The notes under the pieces: generated by a model
Seen by the model: the letters and a program-made list of their open reading frames with translations, nothing else
Told to the model about the DNA's origin: nothing
Database searches by the model: none
Part shown: positions 24,004 to 36,677 of the stretch, piece by piece
How the letters are laid out: each line of letters opens with the position of its first letter
How positions within the stretch are numbered: the stretch's first letter is position 1
Program-made: the position numbers and the translations under genes
Source: Cladorhizidae sp. MBARI D1340-BT2
Lineage: Eukaryota; Porifera; Demospongiae; Poecilosclerida; Cladorhizidae
NCBI GenBank assembly: GCA_028752905.1
Contig: JAQNBH010000015.1
Span: 34,516,163 to 34,580,162, forward strand
Reading direction: 5' to 3'
DNA length: 64,000 bases

Positions 24004-24739
24004 GTTGTGAGTAGCCCTCTGCACGAGCCAGAACAAAAAGAAAGTGGCCCTCCTAGCCACTCCTGGTCTTAAAAAAATAATTTCCCCCATCTTTAGCTCG
24101 TAAGAAGGAGTACTGTTTTGCTTGCACAGTAGAAACCTAAGGAAGAACGTTGATTTATGGTAGGAACATTTACTTTGAGACCAAATCCATGGTGTCATTG
24201 GCTCTGTGGTGTCAGACTCACTAGCACACTGCTTGCGTTTAAGTGAGCTCTAACTTAGAGTTAGTGTACTTCATTAGTAATGTTGCCATGTCGCGTAATT
24301 TTATGAGATATCGTCGGTAACACGAAAGACGCATGCCGAGGAATATTCCTAAACAAAATGGCTGACACTGCCATGCCACGCTTGAGCAACCTCTGTGACC
24401 AAATCCAAGGGTTCTGCTCCTGGAGCTTGTGTTACCCCTAGTGACCAAGTCTCAGCCCCCTTGGTGCTCATCAGGTACAAGAGGAACGAGGACAGATGGA
24501 CGACTTTTCATTTGTATTCTCAACAAACTTTCAGTTGACATGTAGAGGCGCATTGACTTTCTTGACATTGATTTATATTTGCTTCTGACATGTCGGCTAG
24601 ATGCTCTAGCCTTCGTCAGGAATAATGACGAAGGAGGCTAGAGCATCTAGTCAAAACATCAAGAGAGTAAATTTCAAGTTGATTATTGAGGTCATTGTAA
24701 TTATTATTATTGTTGTTGTTGTTGTTATTGTCAAGTTTC
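24004..24739. other. EML intron 3 unique stretch with inverted dispersed-repeat pair
   Basis: At 24588-24660 two copies of the CTAGAGCATCTAG hairpin segment face each other (GGCTAGATGCTCTAGCCTTC…GAAGGAGGCTAGAGCATCTAG). The right arm continues with GAGAGTAAATTTCAAGTTGA. A (GTT)n run follows (24711-24727). No exon found. Confidence 0.5.
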
Positions 24740-27700
24740 CAGAATATTGCCTCTGTAAGGAGTGCACAGTAGAATATTGCCTCTGTAAGGAGTGCACAAG
24801 TAGAATATTGCCTCTGTAAGGAGTACACAGTAGAATATTGCCTCTGTAAGGAGTGCTAGTAGAATATTGCCTCTGTAAGGAGTGCACAGTAGAATATTGC
24901 CTCTGTAAGGAGAGTGCACAAGTAGAATATTGCCTCTGTAAGGAGTGCTAGTAGAATATTGCCTCTGTAAGGAATGCACAGTAGAATATTGCCTCTGTAA
25001 GGAGTGCACAGTAGAATATTGCCTCTGTAAGGAGTGCTAGTAGAATATTGCCTCTGTAAGGAGTGCACAGTAGAATATTGCCTCTGTAAGGAGTGCACAA
25101 GTAGAATATTGCCTCTGTAAGGAGTGCACAAGTAGAATATTGCCTCTGTAAGGAGTGCACAAGTAGAATATTGCCTCTGTAAGGAGTGCACAGTAGAATA
25201 TTGCCTCTGTAAGGAGTGCTAGTAGAATATTGCCTCTGTAAGGAGGGCACAGTAGAATATTGCCTCTGTAAGGAGTGCACAAGTAGAATATTGCCTCTGT
25301 AAGGAGTACACAGTAGAATATTGCCTCTGTAAGGAGTGCACAGTAGAATATTGCCTCTGTAAGGAGTGCACAAGTAGAATATTGCCTCTGTAAGGAGTGC
25401 ACAAGTAGAATATTGCCTCTGTAAGGAGTGCACAGTAGAATATTGCCTCTGTAAGGAGTGCTAGTAGAATATTGCCTCTGTAAGGAGTGCACAAGTAGAA
25501 TATTGCCTCTGTAAGGAGTGCACAAGTAGAATATTGCCTCTGTAAGGAGTGCACAAGTAGAATATTGCCTCTGTAAGGAGTGCACAGTAGAATATTGCCT
25601 CTGTAAGGAGGACACAAGTAGAATATTGCCTCTGTAAGGAGTGCACAGTAGAATATTGCCTCTGTAAGGAGTGCACAAGTAGAATATTGCCTCTGTAAGG
25701 AGTGCTAGTAGAATATTGCCTCTGTAAGGACTGCACAGTAGAATATTGCCTCTGTAAGGAGTGCACAAGTAGAATATTGCCTCTGTAAGGAGTGCACAAG
25801 TAGAATATTGCCTCTGTAAGGAGTGCACAGTAGAATATTGCCTCTGTAAGGAGTGCTAGTAGAATATTGCCTCTGTAAGGAGTGCACAAGTAGAATATTG
25901 CCTCTGTAAGGAGTGCACAGTAGAATATTGCCTCTGTAAGGAGTACACAGTAGAATATTGCCTCTGTAAGGAGTGCACAAGTAGAATATTGCCTCTGTAT
26001 GGAGTACACAAGTAGAATATTGCCTCTGTAAGGAGTGCACAAGTAGAATATTGCCTCTGTAAGGAGTGCACAAGTAGAATATTGCCTCTGTAAGGAGTGC
26101 ACAGTAGAATATTGCCTCTGTAAGGAGTGCACAAGTAGAATATTGCCTCTGTAAGGAGTGCTAGTAGAATATTGCCTCTGTAAGGAGTGCACAAGTAGAA
26201 TATTGCCTCTGTAAGGAGTGCACAAGTAGAATATTGCCTCTGTAAGGAGTGCACAAGTAGAATATTGCCTCTGTATGGAGTGCTAGTAGAATATTGCCTC
26301 TGTAAGGAGTGCACAAGTAGAATATTGCCTCTGTAAGGAGTGCACAGTAGAATATTGCCTCTGTAAGGAGTGCACAAGTAGAATATTGCCTCTGTAAGGA
26401 GTGCACAAGTAGAATATTGCCTCTGTAAGGAGTGCACAAGTAGAATATTGCCTCTGTAAGGAGTGCACAAGTAGAATATTGCCTCTGTAAGGAGTGCACA
26501 AGTAGAATATTGCCTCTGTAAGGAGTGCACAAGTAGAATATTGCCTCTGTAAGGAGTGCACAGTAGAATATTGCCTCTGTAAGGAGTGCACAAGTAGAAT
26601 ATTGCCTCTGTAAGGAGTGCACAGTAGAATATTGCCTCTGTAAGGAGTGCATAGTAGAATATTGCCTCTGTAAGGAGTGCTAGTAGAATATTGCCTCTGT
26701 AAGGAGTGCACAAGTAGAATATTGCCTCTGTAAGGAGTGCACAAGTAGAATATTGTCTCTGTAAGGAGTGCACAAGTAGAATATTGCCTCTGTAAGGAGT
26801 GCACAAGTAGAATATTGCCTCTGTAAGGAGTGCTAGTAGAATATTGCCTCTGTAAGGAGTGCATAGTAGAATATTGCCTCTGTAAGGAGTGCACAAGTAG
26901 AATATTGCCTCTGTAAGGAGTGCACAAGTAGAATATTGCCTCTGTAAGGAGGACACAGTAGAATATTGCCTCTGTAAGGAGTGCACAAGTAGAATATTGC
27001 CTCTGTAAGGAGTGCTAGTAGAATATTGCCTCTGTAAGGAGTGCACAGTAGAATATTGCCTCTGTAAGGAGTACACAGTAGAATATTGCCTCTGTAAGGA
27101 GTGCACAAGTAGAATATTGCCTCTGTAAGGAGTGCACAGTAGAATATTGCCTCTGTAAGGAGTGCACAGTAGAATATTGCCTCTGTAAGGAGTGCACAGT
27201 AGAATATTGCCTCTGTAAGGAGTGCACAAGTAGAATATTGCCTCTGTAAGGAGTGCACAAGTAGAATATTGCCTCTGTAAGGAGTGCACAGTAGAATATT
27301 GCCTCTGTAAGGAGTGCACAAGTAGAATATTGCCTCTGTAAGGAGGACACAGTAGAATATTGCCTCTGTAAGGAGTGCACAAGTAGAATATTGCCTCTGT
27401 AAGGAGGACACAGTAGAATATTGCCTCTGTGAGGAGGGCACAGTAGAATATTGCCTCTGTAAGGAGTGCTAGTAGAATATTGCCTCTGTAAGGAGTGCAC
27501 AGTAGAATATTGCCTCTGTAAGGAGTGCACAAGTAGAATATTGCCTCTGTAAGGAGGACACAGTAGAATATTGCCTCTGTAAGGAGTGCACAAGTAGAAT
27601 ATTGCCTCTGTAAGGAGTGCACAGTAGAATATTGCCTCTGTAGGGAGTGCACAAGTAGAATATTGCCTCTGTAAGGAGTGCTAGTAGAATATTGTCTCTG

Positions 27701-30700
27701 TAAGGAGTGCTAGTAGAATATTGCCTCTGTAAGGAGTGCACAAGTAGAATATTGCCTCTGTAAGGAGGGCACAGTAGAATATTGCCTCTGTAAGGAGTGC
27801 ACAAGTAGAATATTGCCTCTGTAAGGAGTGCACAAGTAGAATATTGCCTCTGTAAGGAGTGCTAGTAGAATATTGCCTCTGTAAGGAGTGCTAGTAGAAT
27901 ATTGCCTCTGTAAGGAGTGCACAAGTAGAATATTGCCTCTGTAAGGAGTGCACAAGTAGAATATTGCCTCTGTAAGGAGTGCACAAGTAGAATATTGCCT
28001 CTGTAAGGAGTGCTAGTAGAATATTGCCTCTGTAAGGAGTGCTAGTAGAATATTGCCTCTGTAAGGAGTGCACAAGTAGAATATTGCCTCTGTAAGGAGT
28101 GCACAAGTAGAATATTGCCTCTGTAAGGAGGGCACAGTAGAATATTGCCTCTGTAAGGAGTGCTAGTAGAATATTGCCTCTGTAAGGAGTGCACAGTAGA
28201 ATATTGCCTCTGTAGGGAGGGCACAGTAGAATATTGCCTCTGTAAGGAGTGCACAGTAGAATATTGCCTCTGTAAGGAGTGCATAGTAGAATATTGCCTC
28301 TGTAAGGAGTGCACAAGTAGAATATTGCCTCTGTAAGGAGTGCTAGTAGAATATTGCCTCTGTAAGGAGTGCACAGTAGAATATTGCCTCTGTAAGGAGT
28401 GCACAGTAGAATATTGCCTCTGTAAGGAGTGCACAAGTAGAATATTGCCTCTGTAAGGAGTGCACAAGTAGAATATTGCCTCTGTAAGGAGTGCACAGTA
28501 GAATATTGCCTCTGTAAGGAGTGCTAGTAGAATATTGCCTCTGTAAGGAGTGCTAGTAGAATATTGCCTCTGTAAGGAGTGCTAGTAGAATATTGCCTCT
28601 GTAAGGAGTGCACAGTAGAATATTGCCTCTGTAAGGAGTGCTAGTAGAATATTGCCTCTGTAAGGAGTGCACAGTAGAATATTGCCTCTGTAAGGAGTGC
28701 ACAAGTAGAATATTGCCTCTGTATGGAGTGCACAGTAGAATATTGCCTCTGTAAGGAGTGCTAGTAGAATATTGCCTCTGTAAGGAGTGCACAAGTAGAA
28801 TATTGCCTCTGTAAGGAGTGCATAGTAGAATATTGCCTCTGTAAGGAGTGCACAAGTAGAATATTGCCTCTGTATGGAGTGCACAGTGGAATATTGCCTC
28901 TGTAAGGAGTGCTAGTAGAATATTGCCTCTGTAAGGAGTGCACAAGTAGAATATTGCCTCTGTAAGGAGTGCACAAGTAGAATATTGCCTCTGTAAGGAG
29001 TGCACAGTAGAATATTGCCTCTGTAAGGAGTGCTAGTAGAATATTGCCTCTGTAAGGAGTGCACAAGTAGAATATTGCCTCTGTAAGGAGTGCACAAGTA
29101 GAATATTGCCTCTGTAAGGAGTGCACAAGTAGAATATTGCCTCTGTAAGGAGTGCACAGTAGAATATTGCCTCTGTAAGGAGTGCACAGTAGAATATTGC
29201 CTCTGTAAGGAGTGCACAGTAGAATATTGCCTCTGTAAGGAGGACACAGTAGAATATTGCCTCTGTAAGGAGTGCTAGTAGAATATTGCCTCTGTAAGGA
29301 GTGCATAGTAGAATATTGCCTCTGTAAGGAGTGCACAGTAGAATATTGCCTCTGTAAGGAGTGCACAGTAGAATATTGCCTCTGTAAGGAGTGCACAAGT
29401 AGAATATTGCCTCTGTAAGGAGTGCACAAGTAGAATATTGCCTCTGTAAGGAGTGCACAAGTAGAATATTGCCTCTGTAAGGAGTGCTAGTAGAATATTG
29501 CCTCTGTAAGGAGTGCATAGTAGAATATTGCCTCTGTAAGGAGTGCACAAGTAGAATATTGCCTCTGTAAGGAGTGCACAAGTAGAATATTGCCTCTGTA
29601 AGGAGGACACAGTAGAATATTGCCTCTGTAAGGAGTGCACAAGTAGAATATTGCCTCTGTAAGGAGTGCTAGTAGAATATTGCCTCTGTAAGGAGTGCAC
29701 AGTAGAATATTGCCTCTGTAAGGAGTACACAGTAGAATATTGCCTCTGTAAGGAGTGCACAAGTAGAATATTGCCTCTGTAAGGAGTGCACAGTAGAATA
29801 TTGCCTCTGTAAGGAGTGCACAGTAGAATATTGCCTCTGTAAGGAGTGCACAGTAGAATATTGCCTCTGTAAGGAGTGCACAAGTAGAATATTGCCTCTG
29901 TAAGGAGTGCACAAGTAGAATATTGCCTCTGTAAGGAGTGCACAGTAGAATATTGCCTCTGTAAGGAGTGCACAAGTAGAATATTGCCTCTGTAAGGAGG
30001 ACACAGTAGAATATTGCCTCTGTAAGGAGTGCACAAGTAGAATATTGCCTCTGTAAGGAGGACACAGTAGAATATTGCCTCTGTGAGGAGGGCACAGTAG
30101 AATATTGCCTCTGTAAGGAGTGCTAGTAGAATATTGCCTCTGTAAGGAGTGCACAGTAGAATATTGCCTCTGTAAGGAGTGCACAAGTAGAATATTGCCT
30201 CTGTAAGGAGGACACAGTAGAATATTGCCTCTGTAAGGAGTGCACAAGTAGAATATTGCCTCTGTAAGGAGTACACAAGTAGAATATTGCCTCTGTAAGG
30301 AGTGCACAGTAGAATATTGCCTCTGTAGGGAGTGCACAAGTAGAATATTGCCTCTGTAAGGAGTGCTAGTAGAATATTGTCTCTGTAAGGAGTGCTAGTA
30401 GAATATTGCCTCTGTAAGGAGTGCACAAGTAGAATATTGCCTCTGTAAGGAGGGCACAGTAGAATATTGCCTCTGTAAGGAGTGCACAAGTAGAATATTG
30501 CCTCTGTAAGGAGTGCACAAGTAGAATATTGCCTCTGTAAGGAGTGCACAAGTAGAATATTGCCTCTGTAAGGAGTGCACAAGTAGAATATTGCCTCTGT
30601 AAGGAGTGCACAGTAGAATATTGCCTCTGTAAGGAGTGCACAGTAGAATATTGCCTCTGTAAGGAGTACACAAGTAGAATATTGCCTCTGTAAGGAGTGC

Positions 30701-31845
30701 ACAAGTAGAATATTGCCTCTGTAAGGAGTGCTAGTAGAATATTGCCTCTGTAAGGACTGCACAGTAGAATATTGCCTCTGTAAGGAGTGCACAGTAGAAT
30801 ATTGCCTCTGTAAGGAGTGCACAAGTAGAATATTGCCTCTGTAAGGAGTGCACAGTAGAATATTGCCTCTGTAAGGAGTGCACAAGTAGAATATTGCCTC
30901 TGTAAGGAGTGCACAGTAGAATATTGCCTCTGTAAGGAGTGCTAGTAGAATATTGCCTCTGTAAGGAGTGCACAAGTAGAATATTGCCTCTGTAAGGAGT
31001 GCACAAGTAGAATATTGCCTCTGTAAGGAGTGCACAGTAGAATATTGCCTCTGTAAGGAGTGCTAGTAGAATATTGCCTCTGTAAGGAGTGCACAGTAGA
31101 ATATTGCCTCTGTAAGGAGTGCACAAGTAGAATATTGCCTCTGTAAGGAGTGCACAGTAGAATATTGCCTCTGTAAGGAGTGCTAGTAGAATATTGCCTC
31201 TGTAAGGAGTGCTAGTAGAATATTGCCTCTGTAAGGAGTGCACAAGTAGAATATTGCCTCTGTAAGGAGTGCACAAGTAGAATATTGCCTCTGTAAGGAG
31301 TGCACAGTAGAATATTGCCTCTGTAAGGAGTGCTAGTAGAATATTGCCTCTGTAAGGAGTGCTAGTAGAATATTGCCTCTGTAAGGAGTGCACAAGTAGA
31401 ATATTGCCTCTGTAAGGAGTGCACAAGTAGAATATTGCCTCTGTAAGGAGTGCTAGTAGAATATTGCCTCTGTATGGAGTGCACAGTAGAATATTGCCTC
31501 TGTAAGGAGTGCACAAGTAGAATATTGCCTCTGTAAGGAGTGCACAAGTAGAATATTGCCTCTGTAAGGAGTGCACAGTAGAATATTGCCTCTGTAAGGA
31601 GTGCTAGTAGAATATTGCCTCTGTAAGGAGTGCACAGTAGAATATTGCCTCTGTAAGGAGTGCACAAGTAGAATATTGCCTCTGTAAGGAGTGCACAAGT
31701 AGAATATTGCCTCTGTAAGGAGTACACAGTAGAATATTGCCTCTGTAAGGAGGGCACAGTAGAATATTGCCTCTGTATGGAGTGCACAGTAGAATATTGC
31801 CTCTGTAAGGAGTGCACAGTAGAATATTGCCTCTGTAAGGAGTTG
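24740..31845. repeat. satellite array, 29/30/31-bp units, about 235 copies (7.1 kb)
   Basis: Constant part is AGTAGAATATTGCCTCTGTA plus AGGAGTG. It is followed by CT (29 bp), CAC (30 bp) or CACA (31 bp), giving three interspersed length variants; rarer variants are GGACAC, GGGCAC, GTACAC and GCATAGT. The minus strand has no stop in any frame, producing overlapping false ORFs up to 598 codons. A higher-order duplication is visible: about 26.8-27.8 kb and 29.4-30.5 kb have the same variant order, offset 2654 bp. This is the main reason intron 3 is 23 kb. Confidence 0.97.
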
Positions 31846-33140
31846 ACAGTACAGCTGGTTCTAATATACATCCTGCATGAGATGATGTAATAATGGCTGG
31901 AGGTTACAGGTCACTCATGATGTGGGAGGTTTTCATTAGGCAAGCAGTGTTGCATCATTCTGGCCACCTCGTGGTAGACAACAAGACCATAGTCTCAGCT
32001 CCTTTTAGTTGCTGTCACCTGACCTCCACTCCACCAGGCCCTCCCATTTTATCAGGTTAGCGAGAGCTAGCCTTCTTTATTGACTTCTCAGTCAGCGTTT
32101 CTTTACAGTGTACTTAAGTGTGTGTTATCTGATTGGTGGCCATAAGCGCCTAGAGGCACAATCGCAGACATCATTATTATTTGAAATATGAACTGTTATG
32201 CTTTGAGCTATCTGCTCTATCATTAGAAAATAGTTGAAGACTTAAATCCTTCCACGTGTGGAGGGTGAACAAGCAGAGGGAAAAGGGTTGACGATCGCAA
32301 CTGCCGCATTGAAGGTCCCTTCCACGTGTGGAGGGTGAGCAAGCACTGATCATGCCTTCCAGGCCTATTCTGCTATTTCTTGAAGCTGTTGTGTTGGAAG
32401 AAAGCTGCACAGGCATCTTTGCTTACCCCACAACCCTTCTCTTTGAGAAAGGAGGTGCTTGTGGACGCATTTCCTTGCTGTAAGTTTTGTTGCAGACACA
32501 GAGAGACGTAGCGCTGCGTAGCTTTTGTTTGCTTACCTAAATGGAGCTGATGCTTATACCAAACTGCAGCTTGTGGCTCTCTTATTACTGGGTGGTGTTA
32601 GTACCATTTTTTTCTTCAGAACCCTTCCCCTCTCCCCTTCTGCAATATAGAGATGGTCTATATCAGTGTGGAGATACAGTGTATACCACTGCATGACCTT
32701 TCTAACCCCCCACACCCCATCCATGCTCTTCGAAGTCGACACCTCTCCAAATGTGTCGTCAGTCTTCTAACATGGAATTCTAATGGGGAAGAGCAAGAAG
32801 GAAGTCAAGTATGACAGTTTTACTGTATTTGTGAGTGTTGCTCTGAGGAAGCCTGATAGAGCACTGTGTTGAGTCACAATCTCTCATAGCTTTGATCAGC
32901 TTGTTAATCATGTAAGAAGTGTTTCACTGCAACTGGAGGTGTCTTGGTTGTCTTTGCTTAGAAATGTCTCCATTGCCTGGCAGTAGACCTCCATCTGCAT
33001 TTGAAGTGATGTTCTTCAAGTACATTTACAGGTGTACTGCACAGTTTTAGAAGCTTCCTGGACATTCACGAGACGCAACAGATCGCATGTTTTGGAGCAA
33101 TTAAAGTGACGTGACGCGAGCGTACCGAACCTCCAGATAA
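31846..33140. other. EML intron 3 unique stretch
   Basis: A CCTTCCACGTGTGGAGGGTG segment occurs twice (about 32249 and 32319). Short minus-strand ORFs are unassigned. No EML exon: exons 3 and 4 join without missing residues compared with EML6. Confidence 0.4.
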
Positions 33141-33345
33141 AAGACGTGGTCTTGGAGTTGTCGTCGTCGGATCTGGCGCTACGTTCTCATCAACTTTGTT
33201 GGCATACGTAAATGGACCTCCCCTGGTTTTCACCATCTCAAGGTCTCCTTCGCTCTACTGTCAGATTAGCGATTCCCTTGTCTTGCAGGCCTTGTTTCGC
33301 CTGCTCTTCCTGTTTGGCGCTCCATGCCATTGCTCTAGTTTCTGA
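33080..33345 (-). pseudogene. minus-strand coding-like remnant, unknown
   Basis: Two adjacent minus-strand frames look like one broken coding sequence: MAWSAKQEEQAKQGLQDKGI then NLTVERRRP and stop, followed in another frame by MVKTRGGPFTYANKVDENVA and PDPTTTTPRPRLL. A GGPFT…EVD-like pattern resembles sequences in some transposon-encoded proteins, but I cannot name the family. The frame break suggests a pseudogene. Confidence 0.3.
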
Positions 33346-33376
33346 ATGACCCTGGCTGCTGCTGGGCAATCATAGT

Positions 33377-33617
33377 TGTTGCCTTGGGTAAGGATGCCTT
33401 ACCAAGCTGTTCAGAGCCTCTGCTCGAGAGTTGCCTTGGCTTGCACTTGGGTGAAGGTGCCCTACCAAGCTGTTCAGTGCCTCTCCTTGAGTGTTGCCTT
33501 GGCTTGTACTTGGGTGAGGATGCCCTGCCAAGCTGTTCAGTGCCTCTCCTTGAGTTGCCTTGGCTTGCACTTGGGTGAGGATGCCCTACCAAGCTGTTCA
33601 GTGCCTCTCCTTGAGTG
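33377..33617. repeat. minisatellite, 62-66 bp unit, 4 copies
   Basis: Unit with ACCAAGCTGTTCAGTGCCTC, TCCTTGAGTGTTGCCTTGGC and TTGCACTTGGGTGAGGATGC. Stop-free in several frames on both strands, giving false ORFs. Confidence 0.9.
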
Positions 33618-33671
33618 CTCATAATTTATGAAGCCAACACTACGCTCTGCAGCTAGGATGTAGTTTGGTAC

Positions 33672-35757
33672 TTTCTCTGGCTTCTGAGTGTCCATGTTGA
33701 CAAATGCAACTCTAGCTTCTGAGTGTCCATGTTGACAAATGTGACTCTAGCTTCTGAGTGTCCATGTTGACAAATGTGACTCTAGCTTCTGAGTGTCCAT
33801 GTTGACAAATGTGACTCTAGCTTCTGAGGGTCCATGTTGACAAATGTGACTCTAGCTTCTGAGGGTCCATGTTGACAAATGTGACTCTAGCTTCTGAGTG
33901 TCCATGTGACAAATGTGACTCTAGCTTCTGAGTGTCCATGTTGACAAATGCAACTCTAGCTTCTGAGTGTCCATGTTGACAAATGTGACTCTAGCTTCTG
34001 AGTGTCCATGTTGACAAATGTGACTCTAGCTTCTGAGGGTCCATGTTGACAAATGTGACTCTAGCTTCTGAGGGTCCATGTTGACAAATGTGACTCTAGC
34101 TTCTGAGTGTCCATGTGACAAATGTGACTCTAGCTACTGAGTGTCCATGTGACAAATGTAACTCTAGCTTCTGAGTGTCCATGTTGACAAATGTGACTCT
34201 AGCTTCTGAGTGTCCATGTTGACAAATGTGACTCTAGCTTCTGAGTGTCCATGTTGACAAATGTAACCTAGCTTCTGAGTGTCCATGTTGACAAATGTGA
34301 CTCTAGCTTCTGAGTGTCCATGTTGACAAATGTGACTCTAGCTTCTGAGTGTCCATGTTGACAAATGTGCTAGCTTCTGAGGGTCCATGTTGACAAATGT
34401 GACTCTAGCTTCTGAGTGTCCATGTTGACAAATGCAACTCTAGCTACTGAGTGTCCATGTGACAAATGTAACTCTAGCTTCTGAGTGTCCATGTTGACAA
34501 ATATGACTCTAGCTTCTGAGTGTCCATGTTGACAAATGTGACTCTAGCTTCTGAGGGTCCATGTTGACAAATGTGACTCTAGCTTCTGAGTGTCCATGTT
34601 GACAAATGCAACTCTAGCTACTGAGTGTCCATGTGACAAATGTAACTCTAGCTTCTGAGTGTCCATGTTGACAAATATGACTCTAGCTTCTGAGTGTCCA
34701 TGTTGACAAATGTGACTCTAGCTTCTGAGTGTCCATGTTGACAAATGTAACTCTAGCTTCTGAGTGTCCATGTTGACAAATGTGACTCTAGCTTCTGAGT
34801 GTCCATGTGACAAATGTGACTCTAGCTTCTGAGTGTCCATGTTGACAAATGCAACTCTAGCTTCTGAGTGTCCATGTGACAAATGTAACTCTAGCTTCTG
34901 AGTGTCCATGTTGACAAATATGACTCTAGCTTCTGAGTGTCCATGTTGACAAATGTGACTCTAGCTTCTGAGTGTCCATGTTGACAAATGTGACTCTAGC
35001 TTCTGAGTGTCCATGTTGACAAATGTGACTCTAGCTTCTGAGTGTCCATGTTGACAAATGTGACTCTAGCTTCTGAGTGTCCATGTTGACAAATGTGACT
35101 CTAGCTTCTTCTGAGTGTCCATGTTGACAAATGTGACTCTAGCTTCTGAGTGTCCATGTTGACAAATGTGACTCTAGCTTCTGAGGGTCCATGTTGACAA
35201 ATGTGACTCTAGCTTCTGAGTGTCCATGTTGACAAATGTGACTCTAGCTTCTGAGTGTCCATGTTGACAAATGCAACTCTAGCTACTGAGTGTCCATGTT
35301 GACAAATATGACTCTAGCTTCTGAGTGTCCATGTTGACAAATGTGACTCTAGCTTCTGAGTGTCCATGTTGACAAATGTGACTCTAGCTTCTGAGTGTCC
35401 ATGTTGACAAATACCATTCTAGCTTCTGAGTGTCCATGTTGACAAATGTGACTCTAGCTTCTGAGTGTCCATGTTGACAAATGTGACTCTAACTTCTGAG
35501 TGTCCATGTTGACAAATGTGACTCTAGCTTCTGAGGGTCCATGTTGACAAATGTGACTCTAGCTTCTGAGTGTCCATGTTGACAAATGTGACTCTAGCTT
35601 CTGAGTGTCCATGTTGACAAATACGACTCTAGCTTCTGAGTGTCCATGTTGACAAATGTGACTCTAACTTCTGAGTGTCCATGTTGACAAATGTGACTCT
35701 AGCTTCTGAGTATGTTGACAAATACAACTCTAACTTCTGAGTGTCCATGTTGACAAA
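33672..35757. repeat. satellite array, 35-bp unit, about 59 copies (2.1 kb)
   Basis: Unit is TCTAGCTTCTGAGTGTCCAT followed by GTTGACAAATGTGAC. Variants include GAGGGTCC, CATGTGAC (2-bp deletion) and GCAACTC. Block-wise repetition of variant strings (e.g. around 34440 and 34610) shows multi-unit duplications. Confidence 0.96.
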
Positions 35758-35911
35758 TGAAGACTCCAAAGCAAAAAAATAATAGTATCTCTCTTACGAC
35801 ATGGTATTTTGTATTTAGTTTTATCACCATGGTAACTTCCCAGAGTTGCTGATACATGTAGTGATTTGTAACTCTCAGAATATAATTACTTGTCTCCTAC
35901 AAATTATTCCA

Positions 35912-36360
35912 TTTCTGTGAACAACTCAAGCAAGCTATTGCATACTGGTGGGTTGGAACGAGGGTGCAGTTTTGACTACAGCCTCACAGATACCCAGGTC
36001 ATACTTCGTATCTTGGAAGATATCTTTAGACATACACTCGAATGCTGGTTTGTGTATATTCAGGAGGTTAGCCAGATTGGTGTCTATCAGTTCCTTGTAC
36101 GCCTCTTAAAATGCATGTGGTTATCTTTGAGGAACGTTGCTTTTGATGACATTAGTGCCAGGTAAAATTTGACCTATGGGTGCAGTCCAATGAGAGTCAC
36201 CTGACCTTCAGGGAATCCGAGGTCAGGTGACATAGATCTGCTGATGCAGGCTAGCTGGTTGGTGACGTCTGCAGGAACACTGTTGCAACATGCAGAAGGT
36301 AGGCTCAGATGACACAGGTGAGCGTCTGTCAAGCGATTGAAACCTTTGTCCTTGTGCCTG
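35912..36360 (-). pseudogene. minus-strand coding remnant crossing the duplication boundary
   Basis: On the minus strand, 36105 down to about 35930 reads AYKELIDTNLANLLNIHKPA, FECMSKDIFQDTKYDLGICE and AVVKTAPSFQPTSMQ then stop. Upstream of it (within the duplicated block, in a neighbouring frame) is LTDAHLCHLSLPSACCNSVP, followed by SMSPDLGFPEGQVTLIG and FYLALMSSKATFLKDN. A stop and a frameshift lie between. It looks like an old coding sequence, probably from a mobile element; family not recognised. Confidence 0.4.
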
Positions 36361-36677
36361 AGTTACATGTAACCGAGTTAAATTGATTTAGCCAGGCTAC
36401 ATGTGTCAAAACTACTTGTTAACTTGAGTCTGCCAGCATTATTAGCTGAACAGCAAGATGGGGGGGGGGGGGGGGGGGGATACTCAGAAGGATCTGTGGC
36501 TTTGCACTTTCAAGATTCATAAATTAATGGGTGGAGTTCATAATTCTGGGTGAAAGTTCATGTTAATAGTTCAAAATGAAGTGATGCGATGTGACGAGGC
36601 TGATATTGTGAACTGCTTGAAAGGACGCAATGCAACACAAAGTAATGCGTTGTGATGCGACATTATGGGAAGACCTC
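36106..36677. repeat. direct duplication, copy 1 (572 bp)
   Basis: Begins at TTAA (36106-36109) and ends at AGACCTC (36671-36677), where the piggyBac-like element starts. Matches 38033-38608 with scattered substitutions, a small deletion near 36400 and a shared poly-G run (about 36462-36479). Confidence 0.92.

Noticed and set aside
24651..31871. Many long minus-strand ORFs (up to 598 codons) with repeating peptide content
   Set aside because: They are stop-free readings of the 29/30/31-bp satellite; frames overlap each other and have no start context, domain or splice support.
33672..35757. Minus-strand ORFs in the 35-bp array (e.g. 34718-34909)
   Set aside because: Repeat artefact.
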